From an uncultured Bacilli bacterium (GTDB taxonomy: Bacteria > Bacillota_I > Bacilli_A > RF39 > UBA660): 10,044 nt of DNA. The position numbers and the translations under genes were made by a program. The DNA is taken from contig CAJTLA010000051.1 in assembly GCA_910576985.1 (NCBI GenBank), positions 1 to 10,044 on the forward strand. Direction: 5' to 3'. This document shows, one piece after another, positions 1 to 6,910 of the stretch (its first letter is position 1; each line of letters starts with the position of its first letter). Below the pieces are notes generated by a model that saw only the letters and a program-made list of their open reading frames with translations, was not told the DNA's origin and made no database searches.

Positions 1-210
1 GAAGTCACAAATGATGAAGACTTTAAAGACTTCTTCAGCAAAGAATGGGATATTAAATATGCAGCTTACGATGATGGCAAAGAGGATGGAATTTTAGAAA
101 AACAAAAAGAAATTGTAAAAAAAATGTTAGAAGAAAAAATGGATCTTAACTTGATTATGAAAATAACTGGTCTTTCTAAAGAAGAAATTGAAAATCTTAG
201 CACAAACTAA
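1..210 (+). CDS. Rpn/PD-(D/E)XK transposase-family nuclease, C-terminal fragment
   Basis: This frame is open from the left edge and stops with TAA at 208-210, giving the last 69 residues of a protein whose start is outside the window. The tail has the pattern usual at the end of Rpn-type (recombination-promoting nuclease, formerly 'putative transposase') proteins: an acidic stretch, a Gly-rich turn (YDDGKEDG), a charged helix (EKQKEIVKKMLEEKMD) and a final small helix-turn with the motif LIMKITGLSKEEIENL. The catalytic PD-(D/E)XK core would lie upstream and is not visible, so activity cannot be judged. Such proteins are often multicopy and broken in gut Bacillota genomes. The gene ends in a strong intrinsic terminator that overlaps its stop codon, and it converges on the minus-strand gene ending at 312. 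The family assignment rests only on this C-terminal signature. Confidence 0.7.
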   Translation, partial: EVTNDEDFKDFFSKEWDIKYAAYDDGKEDGILEKQKEIVKKMLEEKMDLNLIMKITGLSKEEIENLSTN

Positions 211-219
211 GATTTTTTT
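191..219 (+). terminator. Intrinsic terminator of the Rpn-like gene
   Basis: A perfect 10-bp stem (191-200 with 207-216) has a 6-nt loop (CACAAA) and runs into a stretch of seven T. The TAA stop codon (208-210) lies in the 3' arm. It reads as a terminator on the + strand only. Confidence 0.85.
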
Positions 220-290
220 AATCGAGTAGAGAAAACCCTTCAATAAAATATTTTAGCCTTTTTTCATAGTGAATAGCTGAATAATAACTT

Positions 291-313
291 CAAAAAAAGC
301 GCTAACACGCTTT
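291..313 (-). terminator. Intrinsic terminator of the membrane-anchored protein gene
   Basis: On the minus strand AAAGCG (313-308), a 6-nt loop and CGCTTT (301-296) form a 6-bp stem followed by a run of T (298-292). The stem starts within the stop codon of the gene ending at 312. It faces the + strand terminator at 191-219 across about 70 bp that hold no gene and no other clear signal. Confidence 0.75.
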
Positions 314-1754
314 ATTCTGATAATTTCATAACCATTTGACCAAAGAAATCAAGAATTTTATTTTGATCTTCTTCAGTTAAACGACTCACAGGAATAGAAT
401 CTTTCACATCTTCAATCGTTGCTCCCTTTGTAATATCTCCACCGAAATTCACATCAATAGATCCAATTTCATTTCCTTGATATTTCGCAGATAATGAAAG
501 TTCTACCTGCTCGGTTCTAACTTCTTCCTTTTTTGTAACTGTCACATCCATAGAACCAATAAGCTCTACTCCCGCACTCGCTACATTCAAAGCATAAACA
601 ACTTTATTATCCTGTTGCTTCCCAGTAATGCTCATAATCATAGATTTATCACTAGGATCTGAAATATCTAACCGAAATCCATCTTTTTCTGATTTCAATG
701 TCGCTTTTATCATTACTTTTCCATTTTGAACAATCTCAAATTCATCATTATCTCCAATAATATGATTGATTGCAATTTCATCATCATAAATAGAAGACTT
801 CACAACTTTTTTTACCCCTTTTGTAACATAAACAGAATAATAAAAACCATCAGTACTAGTAGAGCTTTCTACTTTAAAATCTTTAAATTGTGGATACAAA
901 TGAACCAGAAAATCATTTGCTCTTTGATCAGACTTTAAATCAGAAACAATATTAGATAACAACTCAGTCCCATTTTTTCCATCCAAATTTAAAGTCATTT
1001 TAGTAGTAGAAATTTCTTTTCCATCCACTTCTATTTTCTCACTTGTCTCAGTAATATAAGAAGATTTTATATTTTTTTGAAAACTTTTCTTCAAAACCTC
1101 CCAAACATATTCTATATCTTCAGACATCTTTTCACGATCAGATTGACTTGTAAAAATATCACTTTGCTCTTCTAAATCCAAATATTTTTCAAAAATTCCA
1201 TTTAATAAAAGATATTGTTTACTATTTTGATTTGTATAAACAAAATCAAGCAATGTTTCATCCTTTAAACTTGCTGAAAAATTCATATAAGCTTTTTTCT
1301 CACTTTTTAAAACCCGAGTATCACCTCGAAAAGTAATATCATTTAAATTCTCAATCATCTGAATAATATCCCCATATTCTTCACTCTCTTTAAGCATAGA
1401 AAGATATGGAGAATGAACTTTCACTGTTCCGATTCCCTTCATCGTAAAATCTTCCAAATGATTCGCTTCTAAATCAACAGCTGGATCTAATATCTTTTCA
1501 AAACTGTCTGTCCATTGATTCAATGACTGAGCAAACATATATTTAGAATTAAAGCGCAAGAAATAAAAAGTAAGGCACACAATTACAATAACAACAATTG
1601 CAATAATCCCAATCATAATTGGAACCTTTTTATTTTTCTTTTTAGACTCTAATATAGTAACTGTCTTATTATCAAATGTCTCCACCTTCTCTTGTGGTTC
1701 TTCCACATGAGTATGATAATGATCTTTTGATTGATCAATATTTTTTTCTTCCAT
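312..1754 (-). CDS. Membrane-anchored extracytoplasmic protein of unknown function
   Basis: I do not recognise this family. The protein has 480 residues from the ATG at 1754. A charged, His/Glu-rich cytoplasmic N-terminus (about 1-37) is followed by a Lys-rich patch (KKKNKK) and one strong membrane helix (about 44-66). The remaining ~410 residues are polar, acidic and rich in beta-prone stretches, so the topology should be N-in with the bulk outside the cell. No lipobox, LPXTG motif or catalytic motif is evident. An in-frame GTG at 1772 would add six residues (18 nt). I prefer ATG 1754 because AAGGA (1765-1769) sits about 10 nt upstream, and the predicted transcription start (about 1771) coincides with the GTG, leaving it no leader. 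The gene lies 57 nt after spo0A but has its own promoter and ends in a terminator. A link to sporulation or envelope function is only a guess from position. Confidence 0.85.
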   Translation of the reverse strand: MEEKNIDQSKDHYHTHVEEPQEKVETFDNKTVTILESKKKNKKVPIMIGIIAIVVIVIVCLTFYFLRFNSKYMFAQSLNQWTDSFEKILDPAVDLEANHLEDFTMKGIGTVKVHSPYLSMLKESEEYGDIIQMIENLNDITFRGDTRVLKSEKKAYMNFSASLKDETLLDFVYTNQNSKQYLLLNGIFEKYLDLEEQSDIFTSQSDREKMSEDIEYVWEVLKKSFQKNIKSSYITETSEKIEVDGKEISTTKMTLNLDGKNGTELLSNIVSDLKSDQRANDFLVHLYPQFKDFKVESSTSTDGFYYSVYVTKGVKKVVKSSIYDDEIAINHIIGDNDEFEIVQNGKVMIKATLKSEKDGFRLDISDPSDKSMIMSITGKQQDNKVVYALNVASAGVELIGSMDVTVTKKEEVRTEQVELSLSAKYQGNEIGSIDVNFGGDITKGATIEDVKDSIPVSRLTEEDQNKILDFFGQMVMKLSE

Positions 1755-1777
1755 AAAATACACATCCTTCACTTTAG

Positions 1778-1806
1778 ATTATACCAAAAGCAAAAAAATA
1801 TGTCTA
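1778..1806 (-). promoter_or_regulatory. Sigma-A promoter of the membrane-anchored protein gene
   Basis: TAGACA (1801-1806), a 17-nt spacer and TATAAT (1778-1783) with an extended TGG just upstream of the -10. It sits in the short gap after spo0A. The expected start near 1771 gives a leader of about 17 nt before ATG 1754. No terminator for spo0A is visible here, so read-through from spo0A is also possible. Confidence 0.75.
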
Positions 1807-1811
1807 TTTTT

Positions 1812-2579
1812 TTAACACCCAACCTTATGAAAATCTAAACGCAACTTGTCCGCAATTGTAACAATAAATTCAGAATTCGTTGGTTTTGCCTTATCAATAT
1901 CAACACTATGGCCAAATATCTCTTCCATCAAAGCCCAATTTCCACGATTCCAACTAACTTCTATTGCATGACGAATCGCTCTTTCCACTCTAGAAACAGT
2001 AGTATCAAACTTATTTGCTAATTCAGGATATAACTCTTTTGTAATTCCACCAATCGTTTCAGGGCGCTCAAAAATAATTCCAATCCCTTCCCGAATATAC
2101 TGATATCCTTTAATATGAGAAGGAATACCTAACTCATGTAACATTTTTGTAATTGACACTTGTAAATTGTTGTAATAAAAATCAATATTCTTTGACGATT
2201 CCTTTTTCTTATTTGTTTCTAATATTCTCTTTTCCAAATCAGACAATTCAAATGGTTTCAATATAAAATAACTAACTCCATATTCTGAAACTTCTCGAAT
2301 CACTTCGGCAGCATTATAACTAGTAGCCACAATCACCTTTTTAGAAATTCCACGTTTTTTCATCTCTTCTAATACATACATTCCATCTTTTTTTGGCATA
2401 ATCAAATCAAGTACAATCACATCATAACGATCTCTTTCCCGATCAATAATTTCGATTCCTTGTTCCCCATCATATGCTTCATTCACCATTTCTATTGACT
2501 CATGATTTTTAAAATACTCCTTTACCATTCCTACTAAATTTAAATTATCGTCTACCATTAAGACTTTTATTTTATTCAT
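1812..2579 (-). CDS. spo0A: Sporulation master response regulator Spo0A
   Basis: A 255-residue Spo0A (the Bacillus subtilis protein is 267). The receiver domain (about 1-120) shows the acidic pair D10-D11, the phosphoacceptor D58 in LDLIMP, T86, and K108 in ILKPF. A short linker leads to the Spo0A_C DNA-binding domain (about 147-255). This domain contains LHELGIPSHIKGYQYIREG, the near-invariant recognition segment SRVERAIRHAIEVSW, and KAKPTNSEFI. Everything needed for phosphorelay input and 0A-box binding appears present. The frame stays open 13 codons further upstream to 2618, but ATG 2579 has AGAGGGAG six nt ahead, aligns with the family N-terminus (MNKIKVLMVDDN) and lies downstream of the promoter. 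In many Bacillota spo0A follows spoIVB. Here the upstream neighbour is tpiA and the downstream neighbour an unknown membrane protein. A perfect 0A box upstream suggests autoregulation. Confidence 0.97.
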   Translation of the reverse strand: MNKIKVLMVDDNLNLVGMVKEYFKNHESIEMVNEAYDGEQGIEIIDRERDRYDVIVLDLIMPKKDGMYVLEEMKKRGISKKVIVATSYNAAEVIREVSEYGVSYFILKPFELSDLEKRILETNKKKESSKNIDFYYNNLQVSITKMLHELGIPSHIKGYQYIREGIGIIFERPETIGGITKELYPELANKFDTTVSRVERAIRHAIEVSWNRGNWALMEEIFGHSVDIDKAKPTNSEFIVTIADKLRLDFHKVGC

Positions 2580-2617
2580 CACAATCTCCCTCTCTATACT
2601 TCCTTTACTATGTTTCA

Positions 2618-2646
2618 ATTATACATCTGATACTACCTTTTTGACT
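2618..2646 (-). promoter_or_regulatory. Probable spo0A promoter with weak -35
   Basis: A perfect TATAAT (2618-2623) lies 38 nt upstream of the spo0A start, giving a predicted transcript start near 2611. The hexamer at the right distance (AGTCAA, 2641-2646, 17-nt spacer) is a poor -35. A good -10 with a poor -35 next to a 0A box fits a promoter that needs an activator, but this is inference. Confidence 0.6.
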
Positions 2647-2664
2647 AGAGCGAAAAACTTCTAG

Positions 2665-2677
2665 TTTTGTCGAAAAA
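2665..2677 (+). promoter_or_regulatory. Spo0A-binding site (0A box) upstream of spo0A
   Basis: TTTTGTCGAAAAA contains the full TGTCGAA core (2668-2674) of the Spo0A consensus, centred about 60 bp upstream of the predicted spo0A start. Exactly 20 bp closer to the promoter, on the same strand, a degenerate second copy keeps CGAAAAA (2651-2657), which fits two helical turns. Binding of Spo0A to its own upstream region is known in Bacillus. Here it is inferred from the motif and its position. Confidence 0.65.
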
Positions 2678-2688
2678 TAGAAAAGAAG

Positions 2689-3423
2689 CTACTTTTTTAC
2701 GGCAACTTCTATAATTTTTAAAAACTCTTCTGCATTGATACTTGCTCCCCCAACCAGAAATCCTGATACATTTGGAATCTGATTTAACTCTTCAATATTT
2801 TTAGAATTCACACTTCCACCATACAACACTTTAATATCTTCATACCCAAAATATTGTAATATAATCCCTTTAATATATTGAACAGTTTCTTCAATCTCAA
2901 CCATGGTTGGAGTCACATCATTACCAATCGCCCAAACTGGCTCATAAGCAATAATAATTTGCGAAAAAAACTCTTTTTCAACATTGCGCAGATCATTTAA
3001 TAACTGACGCTTTAACACACGGGCCGTTTTTAATAGCCCTTTTTCCTCTGCTGTTTCTCCAATACATAAAATAATATGGAATCCATATTTTAACGCACTG
3101 ATAATTTTTTTATTAATATCTTGATCTGATTCCTTAAAATAAATTCTGCGTTCACTATGTCCTATAATTGCATAATCAATCCCAAGCGAAGCTGCTTGCG
3201 AAACAGATATTTCTCCAGTATAAGCCCCCTTATCTCGAAAAAACAAATTCTGAATTCCTACCTTATAAGGTTGCTTTAAAAAATATGGAATATAAATGGT
3301 ACTTGGACATATGACAACCTGATCCTGTTGTTCATCAAAATGAAATTCCTTTAAATATAAAGATACATCAGAAGCCAACAAATTCATTTTCATATTTCCA
3401 ACAACTAATTTATCACTTTTCAT
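2689..3423 (-). CDS. tpiA: Triosephosphate isomerase
   Basis: A 244-residue TIM barrel that interconverts dihydroxyacetone phosphate and glyceraldehyde 3-phosphate in the cytoplasm. Catalytic residues are in place: N10 and K12 (GNMKMN), H89 in IIGHSERR, and E161 in AYEPVW. The phosphate-binding strands YGGSV (201-205) and LVGGAS (223-228) are also present. Loop 6 is unusual: after AIG (165-167) the common TGK is replaced by NDV, and the usual AQN segment reads IQN. ATG 3423 is preceded by AGAGAGGG at 4 nt. That start lies inside the end of the glycosyltransferase gene (11-bp overlap), which suggests translational coupling. TpiA is the last gene of the run beginning with the pilin-like gene. 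Only a weak A/T hairpin follows its TAG stop, so transcription may continue into spo0A. Confidence 0.96.
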   Translation of the reverse strand: MKSDKLVVGNMKMNLLASDVSLYLKEFHFDEQQDQVVICPSTIYIPYFLKQPYKVGIQNLFFRDKGAYTGEISVSQAASLGIDYAIIGHSERRIYFKESDQDINKKIISALKYGFHIILCIGETAEEKGLLKTARVLKRQLLNDLRNVEKEFFSQIIIAYEPVWAIGNDVTPTMVEIEETVQYIKGIILQYFGYEDIKVLYGGSVNSKNIEELNQIPNVSGFLVGGASINAEEFLKIIEVAVKK

Positions 3424-4645
3424 AAAACCCTCTCTTTATTACTCCCTCAATTGTTCCAACTAACTTATCCTTACTATCTCTACTGGTATCGATAGCAGTT
3501 TGATATACCTCTAATACACTCTGTGCGAAAAATTTAGAAGAATGCTTCTCAGCACTAATTCTTGCCTGTTTACTCATACTTGTTCGTACCTCTAAATGTT
3601 CAATAAGATAATTCACTTTTTTAACATATTCTAATTGATCCTCAAACAAATATCCATTTAAATTATTTACCACTGCAATTCTAAAACTATCATCATCTAT
3701 AGCTATTACAGGAAGTGAAGCGGCCATTGCCTCTATAACAGTAAGTCCTTGTGTCTCCGTTTTAGAAGCTGTAGCAAAAACATTTGCAGCTTGATAATAA
3801 AGGGGAACTTTATCATAAGAAACTTTTCCTGTAAAAATAACACTTTTTTCCAATTGATACTCAGAAACCAAATCTTTAAAATAATTCATATCTGGTCCAT
3901 CTCCCACAATCATCAACTTTGCATTCTTATGTTTTTTAATGATTTCTTTTTGACCTTCAATCAAAACTTCTACACTTTTCTCTTTTCCCAATCTCCCAAC
4001 AAATAAGATTACAAAATCAGTTTCGTGAATAGATAATTGTTTTCGCAAATTCAAAATCTCTTTTTTTTGAAATTTTTCTCTATAAAAACGTTCTACTTCA
4101 ATTCCAGTAGGAATAATATATACATTTCGATCCACTTTATATTTGTCTTTAAATAAATCATAAGCTTTTTTTGTCGGAACAATTAATTCTGTCGCTGTTT
4201 TATCACAATAAAATTTTGTCAAATATTCTACAATCTTTTTTGCTTCTTTATTAAAATAACCTTTTGTAATATAATGCACATAATCTTCATACATAGTATG
4301 ATATGTATGTACAAGGGGAATTTGCAATTGCTTCGCAAACAATCGAGCAAATGTTCCAATTCCAAACTCCGTTTGAGAATGAATAACATCCAAATTCCAA
4401 TTTTTAATTTTATTAATCACACGAATGGGATAAATACTCGTTAACCGATAATCATAAATACCAATTGGTATTCCAGGAATCCGAATAACATCTTTTTCAT
4501 ATTTATAAGACATATTTTCATTGTTTACAGTTACAATAAAAACCTGATGTCCTAATTTCTCCAAAGCCCCCTTAAGCATCACAATACTAGTAGAAACTCC
4601 ATTAATATAAGGAGGATATGTATCTGTAAAAATTCCTATTCTCAT
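3413..4645 (-). CDS. GT4 glycosyltransferase, probable diacylglycerol glucosyltransferase type
   Basis: A 410-residue GT-B fold retaining transferase. The N-terminal domain opens with RIGIFTDTYPPYINGVSTS, the acceptor-side Gly loop typical of GT4. HTYHTMYEDY (113-122) is characteristic of the branch including 1,2-diacylglycerol 3-glucosyltransferases (Acholeplasma MGS and streptococcal relatives). The C-terminal domain has VGRLGKEKS (216-224, with the donor-phosphate R218 and K223) and the EX7E pair E297/E305 in ETQGLTVIE. Expected role: transfer of a hexose from a nucleotide sugar to diacylglycerol at the inner membrane face, giving a glycolipid or lipoteichoic-acid anchor. The substrate is inferred by resemblance. 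An alternative is another GT4, such as a mannosyl- or polysaccharide-transferase. AAAGGAG lies 12 nt before ATG 4645, inside the last codons of the upstream membrane gene, 3 nt away. The gene stops at TGA, with TAA immediately following in frame. Confidence 0.88.
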   Translation of the reverse strand: MRIGIFTDTYPPYINGVSTSIVMLKGALEKLGHQVFIVTVNNENMSYKYEKDVIRIPGIPIGIYDYRLTSIYPIRVINKIKNWNLDVIHSQTEFGIGTFARLFAKQLQIPLVHTYHTMYEDYVHYITKGYFNKEAKKIVEYLTKFYCDKTATELIVPTKKAYDLFKDKYKVDRNVYIIPTGIEVERFYREKFQKKEILNLRKQLSIHETDFVILFVGRLGKEKSVEVLIEGQKEIIKKHKNAKLMIVGDGPDMNYFKDLVSEYQLEKSVIFTGKVSYDKVPLYYQAANVFATASKTETQGLTVIEAMAASLPVIAIDDDSFRIAVVNNLNGYLFEDQLEYVKKVNYLIEHLEVRTSMSKQARISAEKHSSKFFAQSVLEVYQTAIDTSRDSKDKLVGTIEGVIKRGFYEK

Positions 4646-4648
4646 AAA

Positions 4649-5659
4649 CTATCTTTTCTCCTTTGTGTTAAGTGCTAGAATCCCAATCATAATTCCAAAA
4701 TAATAAGTAATAAATCTCCAGATCAACATCACTGCTTTTAAAACACTTCCATGAATGAAATTTCCATAAAAAGCCATAAAACTATATTCTAGCCCACCTG
4801 TTCCACCAGGAATTGGAACAAATGATCCTACCAACATAACATAAGCAGAAGTAATAACTGTAATTACTCCAGATAAACTATGATAATCTCCTAAACCAAA
4901 CAAAATCACCATAGGAATTAAATATAAACTCACCAAAGCAAGAAAACTCCAAAGTATCAATTTCAAAAAATGTGTCTTATCTTTCATCAAGATAACAGCT
5001 CCACCATGAAACCGACTAATATACTCTTTCCATTTTTCTTTTGTCTTTCCGGGTTCCTTAATCAACTTTATTTTCCCTAAAAATTGAATGATTTTTTCTA
5101 CAATAAAATAATTTATTTTTTTTGCAAATGCTACAACAAATAACACTACAATCACAAATGTATTAATAATAAATCCAAGTGTTACTAAATGCTTTAACAA
5201 TCCAACTTCTGGATAAAAATGACAAAAATGATTAGACACAATTGCGATAATTCCAAGTACTACCAAAGCAATTTGATAAACAATAAAATCTTGAATAATA
5301 ATATTAGTTCCATCTGTATAACGAATTCCATCCTTTTTTAAAGAATAAATTTGAAATGGCTGACCCCCACTCGCAAAAGGAGTGATTCCATTAAAAAATT
5401 GAGTAAGTAATATATTCCGAAATGCTTGAGTCATTTTATAATCATTTTTAAAATGCCTGACTGTTTGATATAATACCAAAGATTTCATATACCAATAGCC
5501 AAATATTAAAAACAAAGCAACCAAAAGCCAAAATATATTAATTTCAAAAATCGTATGGATGATATCATAAAAATCATCTTTGAGTGCGAAATAAAGTACA
5601 CCAATTGTTACTAAAATAAGTAATAATATACTTATTTTGCTTTTTAATTTTTTGTTCAT
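4649..5659 (-). CDS. YbhN/UPF0104-type membrane protein (MprF flippase-domain family)
   Basis: A 336-residue polytopic membrane protein of the lysylphosphatidylglycerol-synthetase transmembrane-region family (YbhN, AglD, the MprF N-terminal half). Hydrophobic segments lie at about 8-25, 42-62, 120-142, 157-180, 231-254, 263-283 and 310-331. Two family signatures are visible: GITPFASGGQP (91-101) and PIPGGTGGLE (282-291). There is no C-terminal aminoacyl-transferase domain, so it should not make lysyl-phosphatidylglycerol itself. In MprF this domain flips the modified lipid. With a diacylglycerol-type glycosyltransferase immediately downstream, a glycolipid-translocating or organising role is plausible but inferred. 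The frame extends upstream to 5716 inside pgk. ATG 5659 is preferred because AAGGG precedes it at 8 nt, the first helix then follows directly, and the gap to pgk becomes 29 nt. Confidence 0.85.
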   Translation of the reverse strand: MNKKLKSKISILLLILVTIGVLYFALKDDFYDIIHTIFEINIFWLLVALFLIFGYWYMKSLVLYQTVRHFKNDYKMTQAFRNILLTQFFNGITPFASGGQPFQIYSLKKDGIRYTDGTNIIIQDFIVYQIALVVLGIIAIVSNHFCHFYPEVGLLKHLVTLGFIINTFVIVVLFVVAFAKKINYFIVEKIIQFLGKIKLIKEPGKTKEKWKEYISRFHGGAVILMKDKTHFLKLILWSFLALVSLYLIPMVILFGLGDYHSLSGVITVITSAYVMLVGSFVPIPGGTGGLEYSFMAFYGNFIHGSVLKAVMLIWRFITYYFGIMIGILALNTKEKR

Positions 5660-5688
5660 AACATCATCCCTTTTAGTTGCTTTTATAA

Positions 5689-6897
5689 TTACATTGCGAT
5701 ACGTTTTTGAGGGCAAACATCATCAATGACTTCAATACCTGGCAAAACTTCTCCTGCTAATAAATCCAAAGAAGCTCCTCCACCAGTTGAAATGTGTGTA
5801 AAGGCATGTTTATAACCAAAATTAATTGCAGCCTCAGCAGTATTTCCACCACCTAGAATAGTCACTCCATGATTCGCTTTCAAAATTTCACAAGTTGCCT
5901 TGGTGCCTTCACTAAAACTTGAATATTCAGTCACTCCAAGATTTCCATTCCATACAATTGTCTGACTAATATCCAAATATTGTTTAAACAATTGAATCGT
6001 TTCAGGTCCAACATCAGCAATGATCTGATCTGGTTTAATTTGTCCTAATTTTGTTAATGTTCCTTGATTACTTTTTAAATCAGTTGTACAAATAAAATCA
6101 ACTGGTAATACTATTTTATCACGATTCTGGCGTAAAATTTCATTACAAAATTGTAAGTTTTGATCATCTACCAAAGATGCACCTACTTCATAACCCATTC
6201 CTTTTAAAATTGTATTTGCAATACCACCACCAGCTACAATAAAATCTGCTTTCTTGACTAGATTTCGAATGACACCAATTTTATCTTCTACTTTTGCTCC
6301 ACCTAATACTACTGTAAATGGTTTTTCTGGCTGTTCTGTAACTGGTACCAAACAACGAAGTTCCTTTTCAACCAAAAATCCTACTGCACTTGGAAGCTGT
6401 GACGCAATTCCTACATTAGAGGCATGATTTCTATGAGAAGTTCCAAAAGCATCATTAATAAAAACCTCTCCTAAGCTAGCCCAGTATGCTCCTAATTCTG
6501 GATCATTTTTACTTTCTTTTTTCCCATTCACATCTTCAAAACGTGTGTTTTCTAACAAAATAATATCTCCAAAATTTGCTTCTGATACTGCTTTTTCAAC
6601 CAAAGCTCCCCTTGTTTCTGGAACAAATTGAACTTTACCTCCTCCAAGTAATTCATCTAAATGAGCCGCCACTGGCGCTAATGATTTTCCCTTTTTATCC
6701 TCTTCTGTTTTTATTTTACCCAAATGTGATAATAATATAACTTTTGCACCATGTTCCATTGCATATTTGATTGTTTCCAAACTTTCCACAATACGGTTAT
6801 CATCAGTGATAACACCATCTTTCATTGGCACATTAAAGTCAACACGAATAATGACTGTCTTCCTTTCTAAATCATAATCCCTAATACTTTTTTTCAT
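5689..6897 (-). CDS. pgk: Phosphoglycerate kinase with atypical nucleotide-site residues
   Basis: A 402-residue Pgk, normal length for bacteria, making ATP from 1,3-bisphosphoglycerate and ADP. The substrate-side motifs are conserved: RVDFNVP (18-24), SHLGK (57-61), LENTRF (115-120) and INDAFGTSHR (147-156). So are GGAKVEDKIGVI (199-210) and THISTGGGASL (367-377). Two C-lobe nucleotide motifs depart from the norm. The usual WNGPxGVFE reads WNGNLGVTE (316-324), and GGGD(S/T) reads GGGNT (349-353). This places Asn at 352, where other Pgks have the Asp that contacts Mg-nucleotide; the codon is AAT. The C-terminus carries a short extra tail (VIDDVCPQKRIAM). AGAGGG precedes ATG 6897 at 5 nt. It follows the pilin-like gene by 13 nt and leads into the membrane/glycosyltransferase pair. 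I call it a functional Pgk from overall conservation; reduced or altered activity cannot be excluded. Confidence 0.95.
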   Translation of the reverse strand: MKKSIRDYDLERKTVIIRVDFNVPMKDGVITDDNRIVESLETIKYAMEHGAKVILLSHLGKIKTEEDKKGKSLAPVAAHLDELLGGGKVQFVPETRGALVEKAVSEANFGDIILLENTRFEDVNGKKESKNDPELGAYWASLGEVFINDAFGTSHRNHASNVGIASQLPSAVGFLVEKELRCLVPVTEQPEKPFTVVLGGAKVEDKIGVIRNLVKKADFIVAGGGIANTILKGMGYEVGASLVDDQNLQFCNEILRQNRDKIVLPVDFICTTDLKSNQGTLTKLGQIKPDQIIADVGPETIQLFKQYLDISQTIVWNGNLGVTEYSSFSEGTKATCEILKANHGVTILGGGNTAEAAINFGYKHAFTHISTGGGASLDLLAGEVLPGIEVIDDVCPQKRIAM

Positions 6898-6910
6898 TTT
6901 TTCCCTCTTT

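Noticed and set aside
726..938. Open frame on the + strand inside the 312-1754 gene
   Set aside because: It is a shadow of a well-supported minus-strand gene, has no ribosome binding site, and its low-complexity Asn/Ile-rich translation matches nothing.
2580..2618. Longer N-terminus for Spo0A starting at 2618
   Set aside because: Such a start would lie in the -10 region, upstream of the predicted transcript start. ATG 2579 has the ribosome binding site and the family N-terminus.
2681..2700. Terminator after tpiA
   Set aside because: The only hairpin (AAAAG/CTTTT) is five weak pairs with an interrupted T run; it is too poor to call.
3749..4006. Open frame on the + strand inside the glycosyltransferase gene
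   Set aside because: It is antisense to conserved GT4 motifs and its Cys/Phe/Asn-rich product is typical of a shadow frame.
5660..5716. Longer N-terminus for the YbhN-type protein overlapping pgk
   Set aside because: No ribosome binding site precedes it and the added residues are not hydrophobic. ATG 5659 has AAGGG at a good distance.
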